A stretch of DNA of 40,592 nt. Origin: Heyndrickxia sporothermodurans. GTDB lineage: Bacteria > Bacillota > Bacilli > Bacillales > Bacillaceae_C. Where the stretch lies: positions 1 to 40,592 of the forward strand of contig BORH01000031.1 of the NCBI GenBank assembly GCA_018333075.1, in the 5' to 3' direction. The number at the start of each line of letters is the position of its first letter. Position 1 is the stretch's first letter. The position numbers and the translations under genes are program-made. Below, piece by piece: positions 1 through 8,213 of this stretch. The notes beneath the pieces are model-generated. The model saw only the letters and a program-made list of their open reading frames with translations, was not told where the DNA came from and did no database searches.

Positions 1-63
1 CTTTCTTTGATAATTTTGTGTGGTAACTTCATTATACAAAGAGGAACGATTTTTTTGTCTTTT

Positions 64-128
64 TTTGATAAAAAAAACAAAAGGGATGCCCCAAAAGTCT
101 AATGATCTAGACTTTTGAGTCACCCTCG
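64..128 (-). terminator. Hairpin with T-tract on the minus strand
   Basis: A stem AAAAGTCTA/TAGACTTTT (about 94-117) is extended by weaker pairing of flanking GGG and CCC. The only good T-tract follows it when read right to left (about 64-80), so it looks like a minus-strand terminator although no minus-strand gene lies to its right. It could also end a plus-strand gene left of the window. Confidence 0.5.
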
Positions 129-155
129 TTTGTTTCGAATTTTCAAAACATGGCT

Positions 156-184
156 TTGACATTAGATCTCTATGCCTATATACT
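156..184 (+). promoter_or_regulatory. Sigma-A promoter of metPS
   Basis: TTGACA (156-161), a 17-bp spacer and TATACT (179-184) match the vegetative consensus in 11 of 12 positions. The predicted start of transcription is near 190, about 75 nt before the metP start codon. Confidence 0.8.
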
Positions 185-189
185 TAAAA

Positions 190-208
190 CAGATTATTAA
201 ATAATCTG
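190..208. promoter_or_regulatory. 9-bp-arm palindrome at +1 of metPS
   Basis: CAGATTATT-A-AATAATCTG is a perfect inverted repeat with a 1-nt centre, placed exactly at the predicted transcription start. This is a repressor-operator position. A second small hairpin (CCGACT/AGTCGG, 223-246) lies between it and the ribosome binding site. Confidence 0.45.
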
Positions 209-264
209 AATATAAAATAATATCCGACTGTTCTGGAAATAGTCGGAAGGTTAGGGGGATAAAT

Positions 265-1779
265 ATGGATAACCGTCCGCAGTGGGGATCAAGATCAGGC
301 TTTATATTTGCAGCCGTTGGATCGGCAATTGGGTTAGGAAATATATGGAGATTCCCAGCTGTTGCTTACGAAAATGGGGGAGGTGCATTCTTTTTTCCGT
401 ACTTATTTGCACTTTTAACAGCAGGGATACCGATACTAATACTCGAATTTACCATTGGCCATAAGTATAGAGGGTCATCTCCACTTTCATTTTCCCGCAT
501 TAGTAAAGGAAGTCAATGGATCGGTTGGTGGCAAGTTGGGATATCATTTGTCATTGCAACTTACTATGCTGTTATTGTTGCATGGGCCATTTCTTATGCC
601 GTCTTTTCATTTAAATTATCATGGGGAAAAGATACGACAGGATTTTTATTAAAAGACTACTTAAAATTAGCAGAGCCAGGGACAACGGGTAGCTTAGTAC
701 CGGGGGTTTTAATCCCACTAATAATTGTTTGGGTTATTGTCCTAGGAATTATGTTTGCAGGTGTGAAAAAGGGAATTGAAAAGGCAAATAAAATTATGAT
801 TCCTGCACTTGTCATTTTATTTTTAATAATTGTTATTCGTGCCTTGACATTACCTGGAGCTTTGGATGGATTGAATACTTTCTTCCAGCCGAATTGGAGC
901 AAGATTATGGATGGCAAGGTTTGGGTTGCAGCATATGGTCAAATATTTTTTAGTTTATCAATAGGGTTTGCAATTATGATTACTTATTCAAGTTATTTAC
1001 CTAGAAAAACGGATTTAACAAATAATGCATTTATTACGGGCTTTGCTAATTCTGCTTTTGAACTTTTGGCTGGATTTGGAGTATTTGCTGCCTTAGGCTA
1101 TATGGCTGCTCAACAAGGAGTTGCTGTGGACAAAGTAGTTAGTAGTGGAGTAATTCTCGCATTTTCCGTTTTTCCACAAATCATAAGCAAACTGCCGGCT
1201 TTAAATGGATTATTCGGTGTATTGTTTTTTGGTTCATTAATATTAGCTGGTTTAACCTCATTAATGTCAATTATTGAAACATTTGTTGCTGGTGTTCAAG
1301 AAAAGTTTAATGTTTCTAGAAATCTTTCTGTATCAATTGGTGGGGGATTAGCAGCAATTATATCATTACTATATGCTACTCAAGGTGGGTTAAATTATTT
1401 AGATACAGTTGATTATTTCATTAATCAATTTGGTGTAGCATTAGCAGGTTTATTTGAAGTTGTCTTTATTGCTTGGTTTGTCAAGCAACTTAAACCATTG
1501 CAGCAGCATGCTGACGCTGTTTCTGATATAAAATTAGGCGCATGGTGGAGAATATGCTTGTCATTTATTACTCCTGTTGTATTAGGCTATATGATGTATG
1601 ATAATTTAAGACAAAATTTACTAAATGAATATGGTGGTTACCCACGTGAGCTTATCTTTAATTATGGTTGGTCAGTGGCAATAGGTGTTATCATTTTAGC
1701 AACATTATTTAGCATGAAGAATTGGAAAAAAGATCAGTTGAATATACCTGTTACATCCAACCAAAAGGAGGTTTCCTGA
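265..1779 (+). CDS. Sodium-dependent amino-acid transporter, NSS/SNF family (MetP type)
   Basis: A 504-residue membrane protein of the neurotransmitter:sodium symporter family, expected to import an amino acid (methionine or alanine by analogy with Corynebacterium MetP) with Na+ across the cytoplasmic membrane. Residues 23-31 read GLGNIWRFP, the family's TM1 sodium/substrate-site signature, and about 11-12 hydrophobic segments follow. The ATG is preceded by AGGGGG with good spacing. A 35-codon MetS-like gene starts 2 nt after the stop, which supports the MetP assignment over related orphan transporters such as YocR/YhdH. The substrate is inferred, not visible. Confidence 0.85.
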   Translation: MDNRPQWGSRSGFIFAAVGSAIGLGNIWRFPAVAYENGGGAFFFPYLFALLTAGIPILILEFTIGHKYRGSSPLSFSRISKGSQWIGWWQVGISFVIATYYAVIVAWAISYAVFSFKLSWGKDTTGFLLKDYLKLAEPGTTGSLVPGVLIPLIIVWVIVLGIMFAGVKKGIEKANKIMIPALVILFLIIVIRALTLPGALDGLNTFFQPNWSKIMDGKVWVAAYGQIFFSLSIGFAIMITYSSYLPRKTDLTNNAFITGFANSAFELLAGFGVFAALGYMAAQQGVAVDKVVSSGVILAFSVFPQIISKLPALNGLFGVLFFGSLILAGLTSLMSIIETFVAGVQEKFNVSRNLSVSIGGGLAAIISLLYATQGGLNYLDTVDYFINQFGVALAGLFEVVFIAWFVKQLKPLQQHADAVSDIKLGAWWRICLSFITPVVLGYMMYDNLRQNLLNEYGGYPRELIFNYGWSVAIGVIILATLFSMKNWKKDQLNIPVTSNQKEVS

Positions 1780-1781
1780 TT

Positions 1782-1889
1782 ATGGGGGCAAGTGCCATTA
1801 CAATGATGATTATTGGTGTTGTAGTAATTTGGGGAGGATTAGTGGCAAGTATTGTTCATGCGATTAAAAAATCCAAGCAAAGTGCATAG
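1782..1889 (+). CDS. MetS-like NSS transporter small subunit (35 aa)
   Basis: The 35-residue peptide starts MGASAITMMIIGVVVIWGGL, has one transmembrane helix and ends in a short Lys-rich tail. It begins 2 nt after the transporter stop, with AAAGGAGG at about 1763-1770 inside the end of the upstream gene, so the two are translationally coupled. Size, the single helix with a WGG motif and position match MetS, the small subunit needed for MetP transport in Corynebacterium. The family match is from memory. Confidence 0.8.
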   Translation: MGASAITMMIIGVVVIWGGLVASIVHAIKKSKQSA

Positions 1890-1906
1890 ATTATTTCAAA
1901 AGAGTA

Positions 1907-1934
1907 AGGGCCTCAGCTATTTTTTTGAGGCCCT
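1907..1934. terminator. Hairpin between metS and lytH
   Basis: AGGGCCTCA (1907-1915) pairs with TGAGGCCCT (1926-1934) around a T-rich loop. It overlaps the 3' end of the convergent lytH gene and probably serves both directions. Neither side has a strong U-tract. Confidence 0.5.
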
Positions 1935-2909
1935 AATTCTATCCAAACGTTCCCATTGCTTTAAATATGGATATGGATCGAATGACCATTCTGTACGTCC
2001 ATTATCTTTATACATTCCGTAATGTAAATGTGGTGGGAATTTTCCAGATGTTCCTGGAGGACCATAACCTGTACTTCCGACACTTCCAATTAATGTACCT
2101 GGTTCGACAATTTGTCCAACCTTTAATTTTTTTGAAAAGCCGTTTAAATGTGCATAATAATGGTATGTGTTGTTTATATCACGTATTCCTACACGCCATC
2201 CTCCAAATCTATTCCATCCCTTCATTTCAACAATGCCATAGCTTGTGGAACGAACAGGAACACCATATCCTGCGAAAATATCTGTTCCTTCATGGATTCT
2301 CCTTCCACCCCAGCCTCTAGCAGCACCCCATGTATTGTGATAAGTGAAATTGTAGCCTCTTGGCATCGGAAATGTCTTATGATTAAGATCTAATCTGCCA
2401 AAATGCTTATACAATTTAGCCTTCTCCAAAATGATGCTTACGGTCTTATCTCTTTTATAATATTCCCATAAAGCAATTTTGAAATGGTCTTCATCTACTC
2501 CATAATTAAGAATATGATTAGCAAAGGAAAAGAGAATATCTGCATCATCGTAAATGCTCGCTTTTCCATCTCCATTTCCGTCTATTCCTATTCCGTTAAA
2601 TAATTGAATAGATAGAGGGTGAGTATCATTTCGATCAGGATTTAAGTAGCCTGTCCATACTACTGGCTTGAAATAAATGCCTGTAATTCCATTTGTTTTT
2701 GGTAGATCATTTCTTACCGAGCGAATACTTCTTTCATAATGGTCAACTGCGGCTATATAATACCAAGGGATATTTGTAACAACTTCTACTCTTTTATATA
2801 ATTCCATTCGTTTTATATAGCTTTCTTCATCTGTCATTGCTTTATTTGAAGCGAAGCTTTTATGATGAATGGGCATAAGCAGCAGAAGTAAACATAGCAG
2901 AATCCTCAA
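1917..2909 (-). CDS. lytH: LytH-type L-Ala-D-Glu endopeptidase, M23 family
   Basis: A 330-residue exported peptidase, expected to cut L-Ala-D-Glu bonds of peptidoglycan during spore cortex formation, as for B. subtilis LytH (formerly YunA). Residues 1-20 form a signal peptide. The C-terminal LytM/M23 domain shows the zinc motif H206-x3-D210 (HEGTD), H254, and H294-x-H296 (PHLH). The upstream 170 residues lack the zinc motifs. The start is TTG at 2909, with GGAGGG 7 nt upstream, because no in-frame ATG fits. Neighbour yutC is also spore-linked. The sporulation role is inferred from homology; I did not find a convincing sigma-K promoter. Confidence 0.85.
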   Translation of the reverse strand: MRILLCLLLLLMPIHHKSFASNKAMTDEESYIKRMELYKRVEVVTNIPWYYIAAVDHYERSIRSVRNDLPKTNGITGIYFKPVVWTGYLNPDRNDTHPLSIQLFNGIGIDGNGDGKASIYDDADILFSFANHILNYGVDEDHFKIALWEYYKRDKTVSIILEKAKLYKHFGRLDLNHKTFPMPRGYNFTYHNTWGAARGWGGRRIHEGTDIFAGYGVPVRSTSYGIVEMKGWNRFGGWRVGIRDINNTYHYYAHLNGFSKKLKVGQIVEPGTLIGSVGSTGYGPPGTSGKFPPHLHYGMYKDNGRTEWSFDPYPYLKQWERLDRIRASKK

Positions 2910-3029
2910 TGTACAGCCCTCCTTTCTTTCAATTTTACATTTATTTTATTATGTGTTTGAACTACTTTATCATAATGATAAAATACTGGTAATCAGATGA
3001 ATTCATTAAATAGTTGAAAAGAAATGGTT

Positions 3030-3060
3030 AAAAAACTGCGTCAATTTAGACGCAGTTATA
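3030..3060 (-). terminator. Terminator of yutC
   Basis: ACTGCGTC pairs with GACGCAGT around AATTTA. Read on the minus strand it is followed by TTTTTT. It lies just after the yutC stop codon. Confidence 0.85.
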
Positions 3061-3061
3061 C

Positions 3062-3766
3062 TTAAAGATTTCCATTTTTATACCGTTCTCCATACTCTTC
3101 TTTATCCTCAGCTTTATTGGTTGTCCCGTCAATGACTTCACCATTCGCATTTTCTCTATTGTTTAAAGGACGACCCTGTGGTGAGCTTTCTAGCATTTTT
3201 TTAACAGTTCCTTTAATAACATCATCTTTTTTGTTATTTCTAGCATCCATATACGAAATATTTTCTACATCTTGCCTTAATGTAGGATCATCTGTAACAT
3301 AAACATGAAACCATCTAGGAACAACGGACATAGCTGTCTTTTTTACTTGATCAGCAACATTAAAGCGTCCTTTTTTATCTTTTTCATCTGTTCGGTAGGC
3401 AACTAGAACTTCCTCATCTGTGACAAGGACTGAGGCATCATGAACTTTTGGAATGCTGACAGCCATTTTACTGATTGTATTAGCAACTTTTTCTCTGTTC
3501 ATAGTAAAGCCTTGTTTATAATTGAAATCCTTATTTGGAATAGGGCTTTTAACTTGTCGAACGTAGCCAAATTCTTTAGCACGCTCTGCTCGAGTATTCA
3601 CTTTCTCTGGATTATATAGATCTTCTTCATTTTGTTTATGCAGTGTATTCCCATTTTGCTTATAGATTCCAGGGTTTTCGGCTACATTTTTATTATTATC
3701 ATTATTGCTGCAAGCTGTAAGGAGAGCAGCACCTAAAAATGTTGCGATAACAAGTCTTTTTTGCAA
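3062..3766 (-). CDS. yutC: YhcN/YlaJ-family sporulation lipoprotein
   Basis: A 234-residue lipoprotein. The signal peptide ends in a lipobox LTAC with the acylated Cys at residue 19, followed by an Asn/Asp-rich linker. The remainder resembles the YhcN/YlaJ family of spore-membrane lipoproteins, whose molecular role is unclear. The start is TTG at 3766, with GGAGGT about 8 nt upstream. Its position beside lytH and yutD matches B. subtilis yutC. The C-terminus is highly charged and hydrophilic (KEEYGERYKNGNL). Family assignment is moderate to good; the function beyond a spore envelope location is unknown. Confidence 0.75.
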   Translation of the reverse strand: MQKRLVIATFLGAALLTACSNNDNNKNVAENPGIYKQNGNTLHKQNEEDLYNPEKVNTRAERAKEFGYVRQVKSPIPNKDFNYKQGFTMNREKVANTISKMAVSIPKVHDASVLVTDEEVLVAYRTDEKDKKGRFNVADQVKKTAMSVVPRWFHVYVTDDPTLRQDVENISYMDARNNKKDDVIKGTVKKMLESSPQGRPLNNRENANGEVIDGTTNKAEDKEEYGERYKNGNL

Positions 3767-3905
3767 TTTCTACACCTCCTATTTAATAGGGTGTGCTTGA
3801 AAATTATTTTTTTTCTTAGTAATTGTTGGGGTTTTAGTTATAATTTAATTAAAGAGCTTTTAAAAAGTGTGTTTGGAATCATAGGATAAAATTGAGGTGA
3901 TTAAA

Positions 3906-4175
3906 ATGATAAGTATTAATAATCAGACCTATGAAATAATAAAAGATTTTCGTAATGGCTTTAATGAAGAAGCATTTCGAAATCGATTTAGTGATATTTT
4001 GTCAAGATATGACTACATAGTAGGTGATTGGGGATATGGCCAATTAAGGTTAAAAGGCTTCTTTGATGATGAAAACCCCAAAGCAACCTTCGATACAAAA
4101 ATTGGTACATTAACGGAATATTTGTATGAGTACTGTAATTTTGGATGTGCTTATTTTGTAGCGAAAAGAATTTAA
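3906..4175 (+). CDS. yutD: YutD-like conserved protein
   Basis: A small 89-residue soluble protein of the YutD-like family, function unknown. The sequence is rich in aromatic residues (DYIVGDWGYGQLRLKGFF) and ends with CNFGCAYF, two Cys three residues apart. The ATG at 3906 is chosen because the upstream in-frame GTG at 3897 lies inside the ribosome binding site GAGGTGA, which is correctly spaced for the ATG. Synteny with yutC and yutE supports the name. Confidence 0.75.
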   Translation: MISINNQTYEIIKDFRNGFNEEAFRNRFSDILSRYDYIVGDWGYGQLRLKGFFDDENPKATFDTKIGTLTEYLYEYCNFGCAYFVAKRI

Positions 4176-4197
4176 AAAATGCCCCTTAAGAAGGGGC
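4176..4197 (-). terminator. Terminator of the 4197-4505 gene
   Basis: GCCCCTT (4181-4187) and AAGGGGC (4191-4197) form a tight stem with loop AAG. On the minus strand it is followed by ATTTTTT. It sits between convergent genes, but the U-tract serves the minus strand. Confidence 0.8.
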
Positions 4198-4505
4198 TAG
4201 TTGCTTTCATCATAAGGCGGCTCCTGATTCACTTCGGGGTCATCATGGGTTGGATGTGCACCAGGATACTCTCTAGGTAAATCCTGATGAAAGGATTTAA
4301 ACTCGTAATTAAAAGCACTGTACGGGCGTTGTCCTTTTTTCCATGGGGTTGATTTTCCTTGAACAGGTTCATCTTCACCTCTTGGTGATCCATAAGGACC
4401 TTCAGGTAAATCTTCTGCGGTAATAAAATTTTTTCTAGTTTCTACTGTTGAAACATCAGTATAAGGCATATCCTCTTTATCTAAGTGTTCGTATTTTTCA
4501 TCCAT
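4197..4505 (-). CDS. Conserved hypothetical cytosolic protein
   Basis: A 102-residue acidic, Pro/Gly/Asp-rich protein with no membrane segment or signal peptide. Notable stretches are LPEGPYGSPRGEDEP, STPWKKGQRPYSAFNYEFKS and GAHPTHDDP. I recall similar short cytosolic proteins in Bacillaceae but know of no function, and the low-complexity composition suggests little fixed structure. The start at 4505 is set by AAAAGGAG about 9 nt upstream; the reading frame stays open further upstream without a ribosome binding site. Confidence 0.65.
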   Translation of the reverse strand: MDEKYEHLDKEDMPYTDVSTVETRKNFITAEDLPEGPYGSPRGEDEPVQGKSTPWKKGQRPYSAFNYEFKSFHQDLPREYPGAHPTHDDPEVNQEPPYDESN

Positions 4506-4656
4506 ACTCTCACTCCTTTTTATACGTTTAATTTTATTATGTGATGATTTCATCAAATCAATCCGAATGAAATAATTCTTGGAGAGCGGTCAGGAAATTA
4601 TGGAATGGTTATGATAAAATAAAAAGGGATGAATATATAAGGAAGGACGTCTTAGC

Positions 4657-5094
4657 ATGTATTTTGTAGATCGAGAAAAAATAGAGGCAACATTGCAATA
4701 TATGGAGGATAGACTTCAATTATTAAAGAAGATTGAAACATTGGATACAGTCGTAGAAAAGGCAGCATTTGAAAGAATTGCACATATGACGATTGAATCT
4801 ATTTTAGATATTGGGAACTCAATTATTGACGGATTTATTATGAGAGATCCTGGTAGCTATGAGGACATTATTGACATTCTACTCGATGAAAAAGTAATTA
4901 CAGAAGACCTTTCTAAAGGTTTACTTGAAGTTATATCTTATCGTAAAGTTCTTGTACAACAATATGTTTATATACAACATGAAGAGATGAGACAAATATT
5001 TTTAACGAATATGGAAGCAATTAAACAATTTGCTCCAAATGTAAGAAAATATTTAGAGAATGAATTAGGTCCTGTCTCAGCATTTAAAAACTAG
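4657..5094 (+). CDS. yutE: DUF86/HepT-like protein YutE
   Basis: A 145-residue all-helical protein of the DUF86 (HepT-like HEPN) family. HepT toxins carry an R-x4-6-H RNase motif. Here the equivalent stretch is R96-KVLV-Q101-QY, so the catalytic His is replaced by Gln, and no MNT-type nucleotidyltransferase antitoxin lies next to it. It is therefore unlikely to be an active toxin. The residues GNSIIDGFIMRDPGSYEDI look like the conserved core of the YutE branch. GGAAGGA precedes the ATG at 4657. The position between yutD and yutF matches B. subtilis. Confidence 0.75.
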   Translation: MYFVDREKIEATLQYMEDRLQLLKKIETLDTVVEKAAFERIAHMTIESILDIGNSIIDGFIMRDPGSYEDIIDILLDEKVITEDLSKGLLEVISYRKVLVQQYVYIQHEEMRQIFLTNMEAIKQFAPNVRKYLENELGPVSAFKN

Positions 5095-5098
5095 GCTG

Positions 5099-5127
5099 AC
5101 GCTTTCTTTATGTGAAAGCGTTTTTTG
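5099..5127 (+). terminator. Terminator of yutE
   Basis: ACGCTTTC pairs with GAAAGCGT around TTTATGT and is followed by TTTTTTG. A textbook intrinsic terminator. Confidence 0.9.
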
Positions 5128-5166
5128 TTGCTTTACTTATTGGGAATATAGGAAGGAATTGGATAG

Positions 5167-5931
5167 ATGAAACAGTATAAAGGATATTTAATTGATTTAG
5201 ATGGTACGATGTACCGTGGGAGTGAAAAAATAGATGCAGCAGGGGATTTTATCCATCGATTAAAAAGCAGAAATATTCCATATTTATTCGTAACAAATAA
5301 TTCCTCTAGGACACCAGAACAGGTGGCAAAAAAGCTTCAAAAATTTGATATTCCAGTTGAAAAAAATCAAATATTTACAACTTCTATGGCAACTGCTGAA
5401 TATATTTATGAACAGAATAAAAATGCAACTGTGTATGCAATTGGAGAAGAAGGATTAAAGACAGCATTAAAAAATAAAGACCTTCATTTTCAAGAGGAAA
5501 ATCCAGATTATGTTGTTGTAGGAATTGATCGGGAAATTAATTACGAGAAATTAACTTTAGCCTGTCTAGCGGTAAGAAAAGGAGCGACCTTTATTTCTAC
5601 AAATGCTGATATTGCATTACCTACAGAAAGAGGATTTTTGCCTGGAAACGGATCGATAACTTCAGTTATAACCGTATCTACTCAAACGAATCCGATATTT
5701 ATTGGCAAGCCGGAGTCAATTATTATGAACCAAGCATTAGCTTATCTTGGTACAAAAAAAGAAGAGACAATAATGGTAGGAGATTTTTATGATACAGATA
5801 TCCTTGCAGGTATAAGAGCTGGGATGGATACCTTACTTGTTCATACTGGAGTAACGACAAAAGAAGCTTTACAGGAAAAGGATGAACAACCAACTTATGT
5901 GGTCAATTCTCTTGATGAATGGGTTTGTTAA
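5167..5931 (+). CDS. yutF: HAD-IIA family phosphatase (NagD-like)
   Basis: A 254-residue haloacid dehalogenase-superfamily phosphatase of the NagD/PNPase subfamily IIA, probably acting on a small phosphorylated metabolite in the cytosol. Motif I is D10-L-D12-G-T. Motif II is VTNNSS, the cap region contains FISTNAD, and the later core contains IFIGKPE followed by MVGDFYDTDILAG (motif IV acidic residues). GGAAGGAATTGG precedes the ATG. Length and context match B. subtilis YutF; the exact substrate is unknown. Confidence 0.85.
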   Translation: MKQYKGYLIDLDGTMYRGSEKIDAAGDFIHRLKSRNIPYLFVTNNSSRTPEQVAKKLQKFDIPVEKNQIFTTSMATAEYIYEQNKNATVYAIGEEGLKTALKNKDLHFQEENPDYVVVGIDREINYEKLTLACLAVRKGATFISTNADIALPTERGFLPGNGSITSVITVSTQTNPIFIGKPESIIMNQALAYLGTKKEETIMVGDFYDTDILAGIRAGMDTLLVHTGVTTKEALQEKDEQPTYVVNSLDEWVC

Positions 5932-5948
5932 AATTTTTCTTCAGTAGT

Positions 5949-5984
5949 AAAAAGCGTACGTTAAATTTGTACGCTTTTTGTCTT
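5949..5984. terminator. Bidirectional terminator yutF/yutG
   Basis: AAAAAGCGTAC pairs with GTACGCTTTTT around an A/T-rich loop, between convergent genes. The T-tract is good on both strands. Confidence 0.9.
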
Positions 5985-6012
5985 TATTTTAATGATTCCA
6001 TTGAACATTTTT

Positions 6013-6519
6013 TTATTCCATATTTTCGCTGACCGCACGATGGGCCAATCTACTAGAAGCTGCTGCAGCTATTGCTCCTACAATGTCATCTAGAAACGTA
6101 TGACATTTTCCAGATGAATGATCATTTAATTGTTTTAATATACCTGGTTTTTGTTTATCGATATATCCATAATTAGTAAATCCGATTGATCCATATACAT
6201 TAACAATGGAAAACGCTAAAATTTCATCCACACCATATAAGCTTTCATCCACTTCAATGATGGATTGTAGGGGTTCTTCCAACATTTTTCTTTCTGCTAA
6301 AATATCTAATTGTATACCTGTTAAAATTGCATTTTGCACCTCACGTTTTGAGAGGACTCGATTTATATTTTCTCTACATTCATCTAACTGTAGATTAGGA
6401 TGATATTTCTTTTGAAGAAACATGACTAACTCTGCGATATCCTCTATGGTTACACCGCGTTCATTTAACCAATCCCTTGCAGTTTTCTCATTTAATGTCA
6501 TTTTTTGATTGTTTGTCAT
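6013..6519 (-). CDS. yutG: Phosphatidylglycerophosphatase A-like protein YutG
   Basis: A 168-residue protein of the PgpA-like YutG group. The C-terminal part has HTFLDDIVGAIAAAASSRLAH, resembling the conserved Asp-containing segment of PgpA, and the middle contains FSIVNVYGSIGFTNYGYIDK. It lacks obvious transmembrane helices, unlike classical PgpA, so lipid phosphatase activity is an inference. The start is taken at 6519 with GGGTGA close upstream; an ATG at 6531 overlaps this site and is the alternative. Position between yutF and yutH matches B. subtilis. Confidence 0.7.
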   Translation of the reverse strand: MTNNQKMTLNEKTARDWLNERGVTIEDIAELVMFLQKKYHPNLQLDECRENINRVLSKREVQNAILTGIQLDILAERKMLEEPLQSIIEVDESLYGVDEILAFSIVNVYGSIGFTNYGYIDKQKPGILKQLNDHSSGKCHTFLDDIVGAIAAAASSRLAHRAVSENME

Positions 6520-6728
6520 AAGTTCACCCATTTTCTTTTATTTGTATAAAGCATTGTTTATTAGTAAATTTCTTTTTTTCAACATATATATTACTATTGG
6601 TTTTTCATGCAGAGTTTTACACGTTCAAAATGAATAAAATATAAAATTTTATTGCTTTACATTTTCTTTTAGACAAAAGGTAAGTGAAAATAAAGGCGTT
6701 ACACCAACTGACTTAAAGGAGGTCAATT

Positions 6729-7733
6729 ATGTCAATCGATATCCTTAAGAAGTTTTTCAACATAAAGGCCGAAAATTCCTTCATGGATGGAAGCTTTGTA
6801 AGATATGTGGCAAACGATTCGCTTTACACACTTGTACCAGTAACCAATGTAAAGGAAGAATTATTAGTTGAGCTGTACGAAATTTCTGAGCATCTAATAG
6901 GTCAAGGTGATAAACATGTTTCAAGATTTACATTATCTAAAGATAATAAGTTCCTTGTTACTTATAATGATGAGGATTATGTTTTACTTCAAAATAAGCT
7001 ATCAACTATGCCTAGAAATATAGAATATGGTAGAAAGTTAGCGAAATTCCATCAAAGAGGGAGATCCATCCAAACTAATATTCAAATTGTCAGCAGAATG
7101 GGACAATGGAAATCTTTTTGGGAAACTCGATTAGATCAAATGGAAAAAGCTTGGTATCAATTAGTACAAGAGCATCCTGATCATGAATTTGAGCATTTAT
7201 TTGTTGATTCTTTTCCTTATTATATGGGGTTAAGTGAAAATGCGATTCAATATTTAGTTGATACTGAATTAGATGAAACTCGCTTTCAAAGTGATGCTGG
7301 TACTGTTTGCCATGAACGATTTAATAAAAATTCATGGGGAAAACATCAATGGATTCGAAATCCTTTTGATTGGGTTTTTGATCATGCAACTAGAGATATT
7401 GCTGAATGGATTCGCGGACAATACTTTCGAAATAAACGGACTTTTTTGCCGGATTTACAAGAATTTTTAAGGAGCTATCAATCAGTAAGTCCGCTTTCCA
7501 CATTTTCATGGAGACTTCTTTACGCACGATTATTATTTCCGTTACATTATTTTGAATGCATCGAGGAATATTTTATAACAAGTTCTGAACAGCAAAAAAA
7601 AATTTTAGAGGAAAGATTAAAATCTTATATACAAAATTCTATAGAATATGAAACTTTTTTAACTGACTTTTACAAAAATTCAGGCGTGATAAATGGTGGG
7701 AGAAATATTCCCATTGTTGAATGGTTAAAATAG
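6729..7733 (+). CDS. yutH: CotS-like spore coat protein YutH
   Basis: A 334-residue protein related to the CotS/YutH family of spore-coat-associated kinase-fold proteins. A degenerate phosphotransferase layout is visible: the Lys-containing VTYNDEDYVLLQNKL, a helix-rich middle, then CHERFNKNSWGKHQWIRNPFDWVFDHATRDIAEWIRG, which sits where aminoglycoside-kinase-type proteins have the catalytic loop and metal-binding Asp. The ATG is preceded by AAAGGAGGTC at ideal spacing. It is expected in the mother-cell coat, but this comes from family knowledge, and no sporulation promoter was confidently identified. Confidence 0.8.
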   Translation: MSIDILKKFFNIKAENSFMDGSFVRYVANDSLYTLVPVTNVKEELLVELYEISEHLIGQGDKHVSRFTLSKDNKFLVTYNDEDYVLLQNKLSTMPRNIEYGRKLAKFHQRGRSIQTNIQIVSRMGQWKSFWETRLDQMEKAWYQLVQEHPDHEFEHLFVDSFPYYMGLSENAIQYLVDTELDETRFQSDAGTVCHERFNKNSWGKHQWIRNPFDWVFDHATRDIAEWIRGQYFRNKRTFLPDLQEFLRSYQSVSPLSTFSWRLLYARLLFPLHYFECIEEYFITSSEQQKKILEERLKSYIQNSIEYETFLTDFYKNSGVINGGRNIPIVEWLK

Positions 7734-7807
7734 TTAATAAAGTGGTCAATAATGAAAAAGGTGATTCGATAAACGTTTGTTTGAAAGCTATATATTTTAC
7801 GAAGAAA

Positions 7808-7834
7808 ATAAAAAAGCGATTCATCAAGAACCGC
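7808..7834 (-). terminator. Terminator of yutI
   Basis: GCGGTTC/GAATCGC on the minus strand (one G-U pair) is followed by TTTTTTATTTTC, just after the yutI stop. Confidence 0.8.
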
Positions 7835-7843
7835 CTGAAAAAA

Positions 7844-8080
7844 TTAGAATACCTGCTCAACCTCTACTACTCCAGGAACTTCTTCGAACAATGCACGTTC
7901 GATTCCTGCTTTTAATGTAATAGTTGAACTTGGGCAAGTTCCGCAAGCGCCTAAAAGACGTAGCTTCACAATACCATCTTCCACATCAACTAATTCACAG
8001 TCACCGCCATCACGTAAAAGGAATGGGCGTAATTTATCTAATACTTCTTGAACTTTATCGATCATTGTTTGTTCTGCCAT
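7844..8080 (-). CDS. yutI: NifU-type Fe-S scaffold/carrier
   Basis: A 78-residue protein consisting only of the NifU C-terminal (Nfu) domain, a carrier for iron-sulfur cluster delivery in the cytosol. The conserved cluster-binding C46-x2-C49 lies in [22 protein letters not shown] precedes the ATG with a spacing somewhat longer than usual. It sits with other small Cys proteins (yuzD, yuzB) and an IscA-type gene, forming an iron-sulfur/redox neighbourhood. Confidence 0.9.
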   Translation of the reverse strand: MAEQTMIDKVQEVLDKLRPFLLRDGGDCELVDVEDGIVKLRLLGACGTCPSSTITLKAGIERALFEEVPGVVEVEQVF

Positions 8081-8213
8081 TGAGAAATCGACTCCTTTCC
8101 ATATTCTTATTATAATCAGTAATCGAAAAAAAATCTATTATCGGAGCCGATCTCTTTTTCTGCTTTCCTTTCTTAAAAACTTGTGTACAATAAAAGAAAA
8201 GGGAGAGAAGCAT

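Noticed and set aside
2966-2982. Fur-box-like palindrome TTTATCATAATGATAAA upstream of lytH
   Set aside because: It does not match the TGATAAT half-site arrangement and lies before a spore-cortex enzyme; simple AT-rich symmetry is enough.
4657-5094. HepT/MNT-type toxin-antitoxin module at yutE
   Set aside because: The catalytic His is missing and no nucleotidyltransferase antitoxin gene is adjacent.
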